NCBI RefSeq assembly: GCF_900114205.1
Contig: NZ_FOSH01000002.1
Coordinates: 62,001-126,000, forward strand
DNA length: 64,000 bases
Direction: 5' to 3'
Source: Methylophaga sulfidovorans
GTDB taxonomy: Bacteria > Pseudomonadota > Gammaproteobacteria > Nitrosococcales > Methylophagaceae
Part shown: one piece after another, positions 40,091-48,665 of the stretch
How positions within the stretch are numbered: the first letter of the stretch is position 1
Layout of the letters: the number at the start of each line of letters is the position of its first letter
The notes under the pieces: model-generated
Told to the model about the DNA's origin: nothing
The model's database searches: none
Seen by the model: the letters and a program-made list of their open reading frames with translations, nothing else
Program-made: the position numbers and the translations under genes

Positions 40091-40858
40091 ATGTCACGGA
40101 AAAAAGTAGCACGACACAAAGCGATCATTGACGAACTGACTATCAACCCTTCTATGCGGGTAAGTGAATTAGCAAAAACACTGCAAGTTACCACTGAAAC
40201 TATTCGTCGAGATTTAGAAGAATTAGCAGAACAAAACCTGATTAGTCGTACTTATGGTGGCGCCTTGCTAAGACAGGCAGCTGAACCTGTCCTCAATGAA
40301 CGTCATAAAGCTAATCTGGCTGAGCGTGCAGCCATTGCCAAAAAAGCCGCTCCGACATTGAAAGGAGCTAAAGTACTGATGATAGGTTCAGGGGTCACCA
40401 CGGTTGAAGTTGCTAAACGTATCGCCTATGAAATGAATAACATTACCGTCATTACGCATGCTTTTGGTGTGGCCACGGTTCTATCATTCAATCCGACTAT
40501 CAAGGTCATCATGGCGCCTGGTCTTTATCATGGTGAAGAAGGCGCTACACATGGCTCTCAGACCTGTCAGTTTTTATCAGATTACACAGCTGACTGGGCT
40601 ATTCTCGGCGCCAGCAGTCTGGCACCTACAGGGCCAGCAGATGCACTCACCGATGCCGCAGATGTGTATAAACAAATGATTCGCCAAAGTGCTAATAATA
40701 TGGTGGTTGCTGATCACAGTAAATTTGATCGCATGGCAACAGCCCGCTATGCCAGATGGAATGAGATTGATCACTTAGTGACTGATCGTCAACCCAGCGG
40801 ACCATTAAAAAGAGCCTTAATGGCTGATAAAGTAAACATCATTGAGGCGGCAGTCTGA
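40091..40858 (+). CDS. DeoR-family transcriptional regulator
   Basis: Repressor-type regulator (255 residues). The N-terminal winged helix-turn-helix has VSELAKTLQVTTETIRRDLEEL, the family hallmark, followed by RTYGGALL. The C-terminal sugar-phosphate-isomerase-like sensor domain has MIGSGVTTVEVAKRI and VVADHSKFDRMA. Such proteins normally sense a phosphorylated intermediate. That would suit the neighbouring enzyme, which has a kinase domain, so it is the obvious candidate regulator of the adjacent genes. It converges with the fused kinase/aminotransferase gene across a hairpin. Confidence 0.92.
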   Translation: MSRKKVARHKAIIDELTINPSMRVSELAKTLQVTTETIRRDLEELAEQNLISRTYGGALLRQAAEPVLNERHKANLAERAAIAKKAAPTLKGAKVLMIGSGVTTVEVAKRIAYEMNNITVITHAFGVATVLSFNPTIKVIMAPGLYHGEEGATHGSQTCQFLSDYTADWAILGASSLAPTGPADALTDAADVYKQMIRQSANNMVVADHSKFDRMATARYARWNEIDHLVTDRQPSGPLKRALMADKVNIIEAAV

Positions 40859-40880
40859 ACACCACCTCAATGATGAATAT
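40837..40880. terminator. Hairpin spanning the deoR-like stop codon
   Basis: CATCATTGAGG (40837-40847) pairs perfectly with CCTCAATGATG (40865-40875). Two more G-C pairs follow one mismatch, and a T-rich tail atcttt comes after. The stem includes the last codons and the stop of the deoR-like gene. It may end both converging transcripts. Confidence 0.6.
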
Positions 40881-40883
40881 CTT

Positions 40884-43202
40884 TTAGACATGTTTAGATA
40901 AAGCATCTAAAAAGAAATCAGCTTCATAACGTGTCAATGTCAACACAGGACGCAGCTTCAAGGTCGCTCCATATTTTCCTGCTGCACCAATCAACACACC
41001 CGCATGTTTTAAACCATTGATAATTTGTCGGGTTTTGCCTGGATCGGGGATATGTTTATTATCTCTTTCACCAATATCAATCCCCAGAAATAAGCCCTGA
41101 CCACGTACATCTGCAATGAAAGATGACTGCTTTGCCATAAACTGAAGTTGCTGCTTGAGATAAGCCCCCATCTTGCGTGCATTTTCCTGCAGATTGTCCT
41201 GTTGAATTGTATCGAGGACCGCCTGACCAGCTGCCGCAGCAACAGGGTTACCACCAAAGGTATTAAAATAGCCCACATCAGCACAAAAGGATTCCAGATA
41301 ATCTGGACGTGTTGCGACAGCAGCCATAGGGAAACCATTTCCCATCGGTTTTCCCATTGTCACAATATCCGGCGTCAATCCATGAAAATCAAAGCCCCAG
41401 AATGTATCCCCCATTCGGGCAAATCCAGGTTGAACTTCATCAGCAATGAACACACCACCAGCGTTACGTACTACTTGAACTGCTTGTTTTAGAAAACCTC
41501 GTGGTTCTGAAAAAATACCATCCGATGAGAAAATCGTATCCACTAATAATGCAGCTACTTTGATGCCACGCTGTTCAAGTGTTTCAATAGCCTCAGTGAC
41601 TTTCGCAGCAAAGCCTCCACCAATATCTTCACCGTAAACAGAGGAAGACGGTGCCGGAATAGCGACCACATTATCAGGCAAACTGCCCTGCTTTAAGATC
41701 GATGGTGACACTGTTGTCACTAAACTGGTATTACCGTGATACGCATCTTCTGTGACAATAAAACCAGTGCCGCCAGATGCATGTTCTGCCAGACGCATAG
41801 CCAAATCATTAGCTTCACTGCCCGAACAGGTCATCACCACATTAGATACAGACTCTGGCAATGTTGCTTTTAATGATTCCAGATAATCATCGACGACAGA
41901 AACCAGATATCGTGTATGTACGTTTAATGTCGCAATTTGCTTGGATACAGCAGCGACAACTCTTGGGTGACAGTGCCCAAGACAAGCCACATTATTATAA
42001 AAATCAAGATAACGTTTACCATCAGTAGCCACCATCCAGGCGCCCTGAGCAGAGACCATTTCAATCGGACTCTGATAAAACAAAACAGAGGCGGCGCCCA
42101 GGTTATCTAAGCGTCTTTCCACATTTTTCTCATATTTGCCAGATTTCGCTTCAAACGCATTCATATCGAGAATGCGTTTTTCATTCAATGGTAATTTTTC
42201 TTGTTCTTCATGTTCATCCAAGTAGCGCTGAGCTAACTCAATAGTACCGGCAGTATATTTGTCAAAGCCCGCTTCTGCTGCCGTTTCCGTTTCAGGATGA
42301 CTGGCAACCCAGGCGGTTAAAAGCAAGCGACGAAACATGACAAATGTCGAAATCATCGCTTCATCTTCTGCTGATAACGGTGCCACGCTTTTATAACCAC
42401 GTACCCAGGCGCGTTCTAATTCTGGTAATAACGGCGATAATTCAAGAAATGAAACGGCTGAAGCAAAATCGTACATAAACCAGCTAAAGCCACAGTCATC
42501 AAAATCGATAACACCGAGCTCATGTCCATCTGCCAATAAGTTGGCTAAACGCAAATCAGCATGCACCAGACCAAAATGATCCGTGCCTTCACCATATTCC
42601 GCCAATTTAGCATCGAGTACTTCACACAGCCTTTCCAGTAGGTTTTTACCCTGCTCATCCAGCCCCAAAGCCTCACGCCAATCACCCCATAAAGACTGAT
42701 GGCCAAAAGCACTATCAAAATTCCATTTTTTACGCTCAAATGTCTCGGGTAATGTCCATTCTTTGGCGTGCAAATGCAGCTTTGCTGATGTCGCACCCAG
42801 TAACTCAAAGCCTTCCACCAGCGACTCATCTTCACTCGGCTGCTCACCAGGAAGAAACTCAAATGCCACCACATATCGAGCTGTACCATCATCGTCAAAC
42901 TCGGCTACCAGAGAACCATCTTGCATAGCGAGCGGCTCTGGTGTGTTCAGTACTTGCTGCTGACGTAATGACTGTATCCACATCAGCTCAGACAAAATCT
43001 CATTTTTAGAATGATAATCCGGTCGGTGGACTCGAATAATAAACTGGTTATCACGCTGCTTATCTTTGATTAAAAATGTGGCATTTTCTGACACAGTCAA
43101 TAATGAAATTGTGGCATCTTCCGAAACACCCCACTGAGGAAGTAAACCTTTCACACCGCGCGTTAAGCCTTGAACAAACAAGGAATTATATAAACCAGCC
43201 AT
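40884..43202 (-). CDS. Fused APH-type small-molecule kinase / class III PLP phospho-lyase or aminotransferase
   Basis: Two enzymes in one chain (772 residues). The N-terminal half (about 1-330) is an aminoglycoside/choline/hydroxylysine-kinase-like domain with catalytic HADLRLANLL (His214, Asp216) and GVIDFDDCGF. The C-terminal half (about 345-772) is a class III aminotransferase fold with TCSGSEANDLA, DEVQPGFARMG and the PLP lysine Lys618 in MGKPMGNG. The pairing matches the known kinase plus ammonia-phospho-lyase logic for ethanolamine, 1-amino-2-propanol or 5-hydroxylysine: phosphorylate the alcohol, then eliminate phosphate and ammonia. Substrate is inferred, not shown. It is divergent from an SDR gene across an operator-like region. 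A plain aminotransferase role is the alternative. Confidence 0.85.
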   Translation of the reverse strand: MAGLYNSLFVQGLTRGVKGLLPQWGVSEDATISLLTVSENATFLIKDKQRDNQFIIRVHRPDYHSKNEILSELMWIQSLRQQQVLNTPEPLAMQDGSLVAEFDDDGTARYVVAFEFLPGEQPSEDESLVEGFELLGATSAKLHLHAKEWTLPETFERKKWNFDSAFGHQSLWGDWREALGLDEQGKNLLERLCEVLDAKLAEYGEGTDHFGLVHADLRLANLLADGHELGVIDFDDCGFSWFMYDFASAVSFLELSPLLPELERAWVRGYKSVAPLSAEDEAMISTFVMFRRLLLTAWVASHPETETAAEAGFDKYTAGTIELAQRYLDEHEEQEKLPLNEKRILDMNAFEAKSGKYEKNVERRLDNLGAASVLFYQSPIEMVSAQGAWMVATDGKRYLDFYNNVACLGHCHPRVVAAVSKQIATLNVHTRYLVSVVDDYLESLKATLPESVSNVVMTCSGSEANDLAMRLAEHASGGTGFIVTEDAYHGNTSLVTTVSPSILKQGSLPDNVVAIPAPSSSVYGEDIGGGFAAKVTEAIETLEQRGIKVAALLVDTIFSSDGIFSEPRGFLKQAVQVVRNAGGVFIADEVQPGFARMGDTFWGFDFHGLTPDIVTMGKPMGNGFPMAAVATRPDYLESFCADVGYFNTFGGNPVAAAAGQAVLDTIQQDNLQENARKMGAYLKQQLQFMAKQSSFIADVRGQGLFLGIDIGERDNKHIPDPGKTRQIINGLKHAGVLIGAAGKYGATLKLRPVLTLTRYEADFFLDALSKHV

Positions 43203-43261
43203 AAAAACAAACCTCTAAAAACTGTATGGATTAGCCACATTTATATATCCATTTTTACTGA

Positions 43262-43290
43262 CTTGCAATATTTTTGTTGCAAAGTGCAAG
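43262..43290. promoter_or_regulatory. Candidate operator with TTGCAA repeats in the divergent promoter
   Basis: TTGCAA occurs at 43263-43268 and 43277-43282, followed by TGCAAG at 43285-43290. CTTGCA (43262-43267) and TGCAAG form an inverted repeat across the site. It lies midway between the divergent fused-enzyme and SDR genes, so one regulator could control both. The DeoR-type neighbour is the natural candidate; this is inferred. Confidence 0.55.
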
Positions 43291-43346
43291 ATTTATGTTA
43301 AAAATACAGTCACAACATCATTTAATACATATCTGGAGAATTGCAT

Positions 43347-44126
43347 ATGCTTACATCTATAAAGAATAAATCTGTCATTGTCACTGGTGGCTCAAAAGGG
43401 ATTGGTAAAGGCATTGCCAGTGTATTTGCAAAACAAGGCGCTAAAGTGATGATCGCTGCTCGTGGCGAAGAAGCTGCGAAACAGACTGTTGAAGAAATTA
43501 CTGCCAACGGTGGCACGGCTGATTATTATTTATGTGACGTCTCAAACTGGGAGCAAGTTCAGGCATTAGTCGCCTATACCGAAGACAGCTTTGGCAGCGT
43601 CGATATTCTGTGTGCAAATGCTGGTACCTTTCCACAAAAGAAAATTGTCGACTTAACTCCTGAAGATTGGGATGACATCATGTCAGCCAATCTGAAAAGT
43701 ACCTTCCTATGTGTCAAAGCCTGTATTCCACAGTTCGACAAGCAAGGTAAAGGTCGTGTGGTTGTAACCTCATCTATCACAGGCCCAATCACAGGTTATC
43801 CTGGCTGGTCTCACTACGGTGCGACTAAAGCAGGACAGTTAGGCTTTATGAAAACAGCGGCAATGGAACTAGCACGCTACAACACAACAATTAACGCCGT
43901 GATGCCGGGCAATATTTACACCGAAGGTTTGGCCGATTTAGGTGAGGAATATCTGAATAGTATGGCTGCAGCGATTCCGTTAAAACGTCTGGGCGCTGTG
44001 GAAGATATTGCTAATGCTGCCTTATTCTTTGCAGCCGATGAAGCTGCTTATATCACTGGACAGCAAATTGTAGTTGATGGTGGTCAGACCTTACCTGAGT
44101 GTATGGAAGCCGTAGATGAAATCTAG
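43347..44126 (+). CDS. Short-chain dehydrogenase/reductase (FabG-like)
   Basis: NAD(P)-dependent oxidoreductase (259 residues). The frame has a TTG at 43341, but the ATG at 43347 with GGAG upstream is a better start. The cofactor motif is TGGSKGIG near residue 14. NAG is present in LCANAGTF, and catalytic Ser (SSITG) and Tyr-Lys (YGATK) are in place. The end matches the SDR pattern IVVDGG. It diverges from the fused kinase/PLP enzyme, suggesting it acts on the aldehyde or amino-alcohol side of the same pathway. It could also be an unrelated ketoacyl-type reductase. Confidence 0.88.
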   Translation: MLTSIKNKSVIVTGGSKGIGKGIASVFAKQGAKVMIAARGEEAAKQTVEEITANGGTADYYLCDVSNWEQVQALVAYTEDSFGSVDILCANAGTFPQKKIVDLTPEDWDDIMSANLKSTFLCVKACIPQFDKQGKGRVVVTSSITGPITGYPGWSHYGATKAGQLGFMKTAAMELARYNTTINAVMPGNIYTEGLADLGEEYLNSMAAAIPLKRLGAVEDIANAALFFAADEAAYITGQQIVVDGGQTLPECMEAVDEI

Positions 44127-44151
44127 CCACTGAATTTCCTGCTGCAGATAC

Positions 44152-44184
44152 AAAAAAGGCACTGATGAATCAGTGCCTTTTTTA
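44152..44184. terminator. Bidirectional terminator between the SDR gene and the FdhF/YdeP gene
   Basis: A 15-nt perfect inverted repeat, AAAAAAGGCACTGAT / ATCAGTGCCTTTTTT, with a 2-nt centre ends in T runs on both strands. Confidence 0.92.
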
Positions 44185-44204
44185 TTGAACATACCTTATT
44201 TAAT

Positions 44205-46526
44205 TTAAGCTACCGATGCAATAGCTACTTCGTCGGCATTACTTGCACTTGCTACCATTTTTATCGCAATGAACTTAGAGGTCGGTGTGAACGTTTTATC
44301 CCCATAACTTTCCAGTGGGACTAAAGGATTCGTTTCTGGGTAATATGCCGCTGCCTGACCTTGTGGGATGTCATAACTCAGCAAGGTAAAGTTAGACACT
44401 TTTCTTTGTTTACCATCTTCCCAGACGGTAATCATGTCCACTTTCTGTCCGTGTTCCAGACCAAGACGTTTAATATCCGCTTCGTTAGCTAAGACCACAT
44501 CACGCATGCCATAAACGCCACGATAACGGTCATTCATGCTGTAGATCGTTGTATTGTATTGATCATGTGAACGCATGGTTTGTAATATCAGATCTGGCGT
44601 TTGCCCTTTCATGGTGACCTGATCCTGCAGTAAGGTTTTTGGTAATGGATTGGCAATAAAGTTAGCCTTGCCTGTTGAGGTATTCCATTCATAATCCGCT
44701 GCAGCATTACCTAAATAGAAACCACCCGGATGTTGAATTTTCTTACTGAAATCCTCAAAGCCTGGAATCACATCAGCGATTAAGTCACGGATGCGATCAT
44801 AATCTTCTACCAGCCATTCCCAATCCACCGGTTTATTACCTAATGTAGCTTTGGCAATACCAGCAATAATAGACGCTTCAGAGCGTAATAAAGGTGAAAA
44901 CGGTTTTAACTGACCATAAGAGATATGTACCATGCTGAACGTATCTTCAACCGTCACACCTTGCAAACCTGATTTCTGAAAGTCTTTTTCAGTACGCCCC
45001 AGACAAGGCAGAATCAACGCTTCTTTACCCGTAACAAGATGACTACGGTTTAACTTGGTTGAAATATGCACGGTCAGATCACAGTTTTGCATAGCATTGT
45101 GTGAGCGCTCGGTATCCGGTGTTGCCTGAACAAAGTTACCACCGAGTCCAAAGAACACTTTCGCCTGACCTTTCTCCATCGCATCAATAGCATGAACTGT
45201 CGTATGGCCATGATCACGTGGCACTTTAAAGTCAAAGCGTTTTTCAATAGCATCCAGCAACCATTCCGGTGGTTGCTCATCGATACCCATCGTACGATCA
45301 CCCTGCACATTACTATGACCACGTACGGGTGATAATCCCGCACCAGGACGACCGATATTGCCACGTAATAATTGCAGGTTAACGATTTCCTGCACTGTCG
45401 GTACTGAATGCACATGCTGCGTGACACCCATTGCCCAGCACATAATAACGCGCTCAGCTTTGCAATAAATCTTAGCGGCCATTTCAATTTCAGGCAGAGT
45501 CATACCCGATTGTGATTCAATCAGTTCCCAAGGCGTATTATCAATTTCTGCAAAATAGTCATCCATGCCATGCGTATGCTCTTTAATAAAGGCATGATCT
45601 AATATGGCAGCTTTACCTTTTTGCTGCGCTTCGCGATCCCATTGCAATAAGAATTTCGCCATACCACGGATAGCCGCCATATCGCCGCCTAATGCAGGTC
45701 TGAAATAAGCACTATTGGTAGGCTCAGACTCATTCGTCAGCATTTCAAGCGGGCTTTGTGGATGTTGAAAGCGTTCCAGACCACGTTCTTTTAACGGGTT
45801 GAAACACACGACATGTGCACCACGTTTTACTGCTTCACTCAGCGGTTCCAACATACGTGGATGGTTGGTGCCAGGATTCTGACCGATAACAAAAATTGCA
45901 TCTGCTTCAGCAAAATCTTCAAAAGTAACGGTACCTTTACCCACACCCAGTGTTTCTGACATACCAATACCGCTGGCTTCATGGCACATATTGGAACAGT
46001 CAGGAAAGTTATTGGTACCAAAGGCACGTACAAAAAGCTGATACAGAAATGCCGCTTCGTTACTGGCACGGCCTGAGGTATAAAACTCTGCCTGATGCGG
46101 TGAGTCCAGTTGGTTTAAATGTTTGGCAACTGTATCAAATGCTTCTTGCCAGGTAATGGTTTCGTAGTGATCTGTGTCTGAGTTATAGCGCATCGGATGC
46201 GTAATACGACCTTGTGACTCAAGCCAAAAGTCACTTTCTTTTAACAACTCAGTATTACTGTATTTAGCAAAAAATGCAGGGGTCACTTTACGGCCTGTAG
46301 CCTCCCAGTTAACCGCTTTTGCACCGTTTTCACAAAATTTAATCATGCCTTTTTCAGGCGTTTCTCCCCAGGCACAACCTGGGCAATCAAGACCGTGATC
46401 CTGATTTGTTTTCAGCATCGCACGGATGTTGGAGATAGCATTTTTGCTACCCAACCAGTTACGAGTAACACTGATAAGTGCACCCCAACCAGCAGCTGGA
46501 CCATTGTAGGGCTTGTAGTGACTCAC
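44205..46526 (-). CDS. FdhF/YdeP-type molybdopterin oxidoreductase
   Basis: Single-chain bis-MGD enzyme of the formate-dehydrogenase-like superfamily (773 residues). The frame reaches a TTG at 46583, but the GTG at 46524-46526 with GGAGAG eight nt upstream gives the family start (VSHYKPYNGPAAGWGAL). An N-terminal CPGCAW fits an Fe-S or metal site. SNMCHEASG holds the likely Mo-ligand cysteine. VIGQNPGTNHPRM and MCWAMGVTQHVHSV are cofactor-binding segments. No electron-transfer subunit and no fdhD are adjacent. YdeP relatives are linked to acid resistance in E. coli; a formate or other substrate here is unknown. Confidence 0.88.
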   Translation of the reverse strand: MSHYKPYNGPAAGWGALISVTRNWLGSKNAISNIRAMLKTNQDHGLDCPGCAWGETPEKGMIKFCENGAKAVNWEATGRKVTPAFFAKYSNTELLKESDFWLESQGRITHPMRYNSDTDHYETITWQEAFDTVAKHLNQLDSPHQAEFYTSGRASNEAAFLYQLFVRAFGTNNFPDCSNMCHEASGIGMSETLGVGKGTVTFEDFAEADAIFVIGQNPGTNHPRMLEPLSEAVKRGAHVVCFNPLKERGLERFQHPQSPLEMLTNESEPTNSAYFRPALGGDMAAIRGMAKFLLQWDREAQQKGKAAILDHAFIKEHTHGMDDYFAEIDNTPWELIESQSGMTLPEIEMAAKIYCKAERVIMCWAMGVTQHVHSVPTVQEIVNLQLLRGNIGRPGAGLSPVRGHSNVQGDRTMGIDEQPPEWLLDAIEKRFDFKVPRDHGHTTVHAIDAMEKGQAKVFFGLGGNFVQATPDTERSHNAMQNCDLTVHISTKLNRSHLVTGKEALILPCLGRTEKDFQKSGLQGVTVEDTFSMVHISYGQLKPFSPLLRSEASIIAGIAKATLGNKPVDWEWLVEDYDRIRDLIADVIPGFEDFSKKIQHPGGFYLGNAAADYEWNTSTGKANFIANPLPKTLLQDQVTMKGQTPDLILQTMRSHDQYNTTIYSMNDRYRGVYGMRDVVLANEADIKRLGLEHGQKVDMITVWEDGKQRKVSNFTLLSYDIPQGQAAAYYPETNPLVPLESYGDKTFTPTSKFIAIKMVASASNADEVAIASVA

Positions 46527-46889
46527 TAGGACATCTCTCCGGACAAGATAATAAAAACAGCTAACAACCGCCCATGAAAACAAAGCATTACGCTTGCTCT
46601 AATAGGCATCTCGTCGTTGTAGCCGAATAAGGTAAGTGAGATCAGAACGGCATGTTCTGCACGATGAACCAGAATCTAATCGTTAATGCTAAATTCTGTC
46701 ATCCTTCTGATCATTGCGATCGTGAATATTATAATTTGCTTCTATAGCCCGCATCAATATTACATTGAATTTCAGGAAAAACTTCCTTTGCAAACTATTA
46801 AAAATTTGCCTTTAAAAACAGTAAAATAAAATTAACTTAATATTAACTATCTTTATGTTAAGATAAATATTTGTCTAATCGGGTAAGCC
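46527..46889. other. 363-nt intergenic region between divergent FdhF/YdeP and MarR genes
   Basis: AT-rich divergent promoter region. It contains the 5' leader of the oxidoreductase gene and, near 46848-46865, the inverted repeat upstream of marR. No additional gene or stable RNA is visible. Confidence 0.65.
46848..46865. promoter_or_regulatory. Inverted repeat upstream of the MarR-family gene
   Basis: TATCTT-tatgtt-AAGATA is a perfect 6-bp dyad with a 6-nt centre, 25 nt upstream of the MarR ATG. This is the expected size and place of an autoregulatory MarR operator; the assignment is inferred. Confidence 0.6.
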
Positions 46890-47405
46890 ATGTCACCACA
46901 AAATATGGATGATTTGGATGTCATCATGCAGCAATGGAAACAAGTGGGTTTAGAGACCGATGTCGAGGCGATCAAAGTCGTTGGCCGGATTTTACGCTTA
47001 GCCAAAACCATAGAACAGCAACTGGCCGAATTACATCGAAGCTTTGATCTTAAGCCTGGGGAGTTTGATGTTCTCGCCACATTAAAACGTGAAAACCAAC
47101 GTTATTTAACACCGTCAGAACTATACCAAAGCATGTTCTTAACCTCTGGTGCCATGACAAGTCGGCTGGATAGACTAGAACAGAAAATGCTCATCCAGCG
47201 CAAACATTGTCAGCAGGATCGTCGCAAAGTATTGGTTTCCCTAACCAGCAGCGGTAAAAAGCTTATCAACACCGCCTACCCGGCCCACTTTGTATTACTT
47301 GAAAAACTGCTTTCTTCTATAAAAAGCCAAGATAAAGCCTTACTGGCGAACTTACTTAAGTCGACACTTGCCTCTATTGACTCACAAACCACTGAGAAAC
47401 TATGA
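46890..47405 (+). CDS. MarR-family transcriptional regulator
   Basis: Winged-helix repressor (171 residues) of efflux and stress genes. The core is FDVLATLKRENQRYLTPSEL then LTSGAMTSRLDRLEQKMLIQR and the wing CQQDRRKVLVSLT. It opens the efflux operon, its stop overlaps the next ATG by 4 nt (ATGA), and a dyad lies just upstream. It probably represses the operon and is released by a toxic ligand or pump substrate; that is inferred from family and position. Confidence 0.93.
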   Translation: MSPQNMDDLDVIMQQWKQVGLETDVEAIKVVGRILRLAKTIEQQLAELHRSFDLKPGEFDVLATLKRENQRYLTPSELYQSMFLTSGAMTSRLDRLEQKMLIQRKHCQQDRRKVLVSLTSSGKKLINTAYPAHFVLLEKLLSSIKSQDKALLANLLKSTLASIDSQTTEKL

Positions 47406-48601
47406 ATCAAACATCGTCGCCAACGAGGGCGCTTATCTTATTACTGGCAGCACTAACGGCGTTAACTCCACTTGCCATTGATGCTTACCTGCCTGCCATT
47501 CCACAGATGGCTAACGATTTAGCCACCAGCATTCACGATACTGAAATCTCCTTAAGTCTCTATTTAGCAGGTTTTGCCATAGGTCAGATTTTTGGTGGAC
47601 CATTTTCTGATCATTTTGGACGTCGAGCGGCAACAGGAAGTGGTTTAACGATTTTCTGTTTAGGAACACTTGGTGTTATTTTCAGCCAGGACATTCATAG
47701 TGTGTGGCTATTTCGGGTTGTTCAAGCTATTGGTGGTGGCGTTGCCGTAGTCAATGCAGCCGCTGTGATTCGTGACTTAAGCCATGGCAAAGACAGTGCC
47801 AGACACCTTTCCAATATGGCTGTCATCATGATGCTTGCCCCTTTATTAGCGCCACTTATCGGCATGCTGATTCTGCATATCAGTGGCTGGCGACTGATTT
47901 TTGTTTTTTTATTAGTCTACGGTTTAGCTGTCGGCATAGCGTTGTTTTTCCGACTGCCTGAAACCCGTAAAAAAGCGACCGAACGCACCAGCATGTTCAA
48001 ACGCTATGGCATGGTACTGTCTCATCGTTGTGCACTGGGTTTTATATTTTCTCAGTGCTTTGCCCTTGCAGGCATGTTTGCTTTTATCACTGGTTCCCCA
48101 TCAGTCTATATGGGCTATTTTGATATCAGCGAAACGATCTATCCGTTTTTGTTTGGTTTAAATGTGATCGGTATGATGCTGGCCAACCGCTTAAATATTC
48201 GTCTATTGCACTATTACAAACCGCAATTTTTATTAGGCGCAGGGCAAGCCGCACAAATTCTGACAAGCTTGATTTTATTACTCTACGTCAGTATCGTCGC
48301 TCAGCCTCAACTCTGGTTGGTGGTGAGTTTACTAATTTTATTTATTGCATCAATGGGTTTGATTGTCTCTAATGCCACATCCAGCACGGTAGAATTTTTC
48401 CCTTATAACAGTGCGACGGCAACGGCGTTGTTGGGCTCTATTGGCTTTGCTGCTGGCGCGCTCAGCGGTTCGCTGGTTGGTTTACTCGGTGATGGTACAC
48501 CGTGGCCGATGGTTGCCATCATGTTTGCCTGCTCTTTATTAGGCCCTATCCTCAGGACAGTGCTGCAATACGGCCAACAACAGCCTCAAACTCAACAGTA
48601 A
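47402..48601 (+). CDS. Bcr/CflA-type MFS drug efflux transporter
   Basis: Inner-membrane proton antiporter of about 12 TM helices (399 residues). Signs of the Bcr/CflA subfamily are IDAYLPAIPQMA in TM1, motif A GPFSDHFGRRAATG, and RVVQAIGGGVAVVNAAAVIRD. It is translationally coupled to marR. It works alone in the inner membrane, so it and the downstream RND system are two export routes under one regulator. Confidence 0.93.
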   Translation: MNQTSSPTRALILLLAALTALTPLAIDAYLPAIPQMANDLATSIHDTEISLSLYLAGFAIGQIFGGPFSDHFGRRAATGSGLTIFCLGTLGVIFSQDIHSVWLFRVVQAIGGGVAVVNAAAVIRDLSHGKDSARHLSNMAVIMMLAPLLAPLIGMLILHISGWRLIFVFLLVYGLAVGIALFFRLPETRKKATERTSMFKRYGMVLSHRCALGFIFSQCFALAGMFAFITGSPSVYMGYFDISETIYPFLFGLNVIGMMLANRLNIRLLHYYKPQFLLGAGQAAQILTSLILLLYVSIVAQPQLWLVVSLLILFIASMGLIVSNATSSTVEFFPYNSATATALLGSIGFAAGALSGSLVGLLGDGTPWPMVAIMFACSLLGPILRTVLQYGQQQPQTQQ

Positions 48602-48665
48602 TTTTTAACCCCGTGTTAACTGTCAGCCATCTATGCTATGCAGGTAAACAATGATAGAGGTATTC

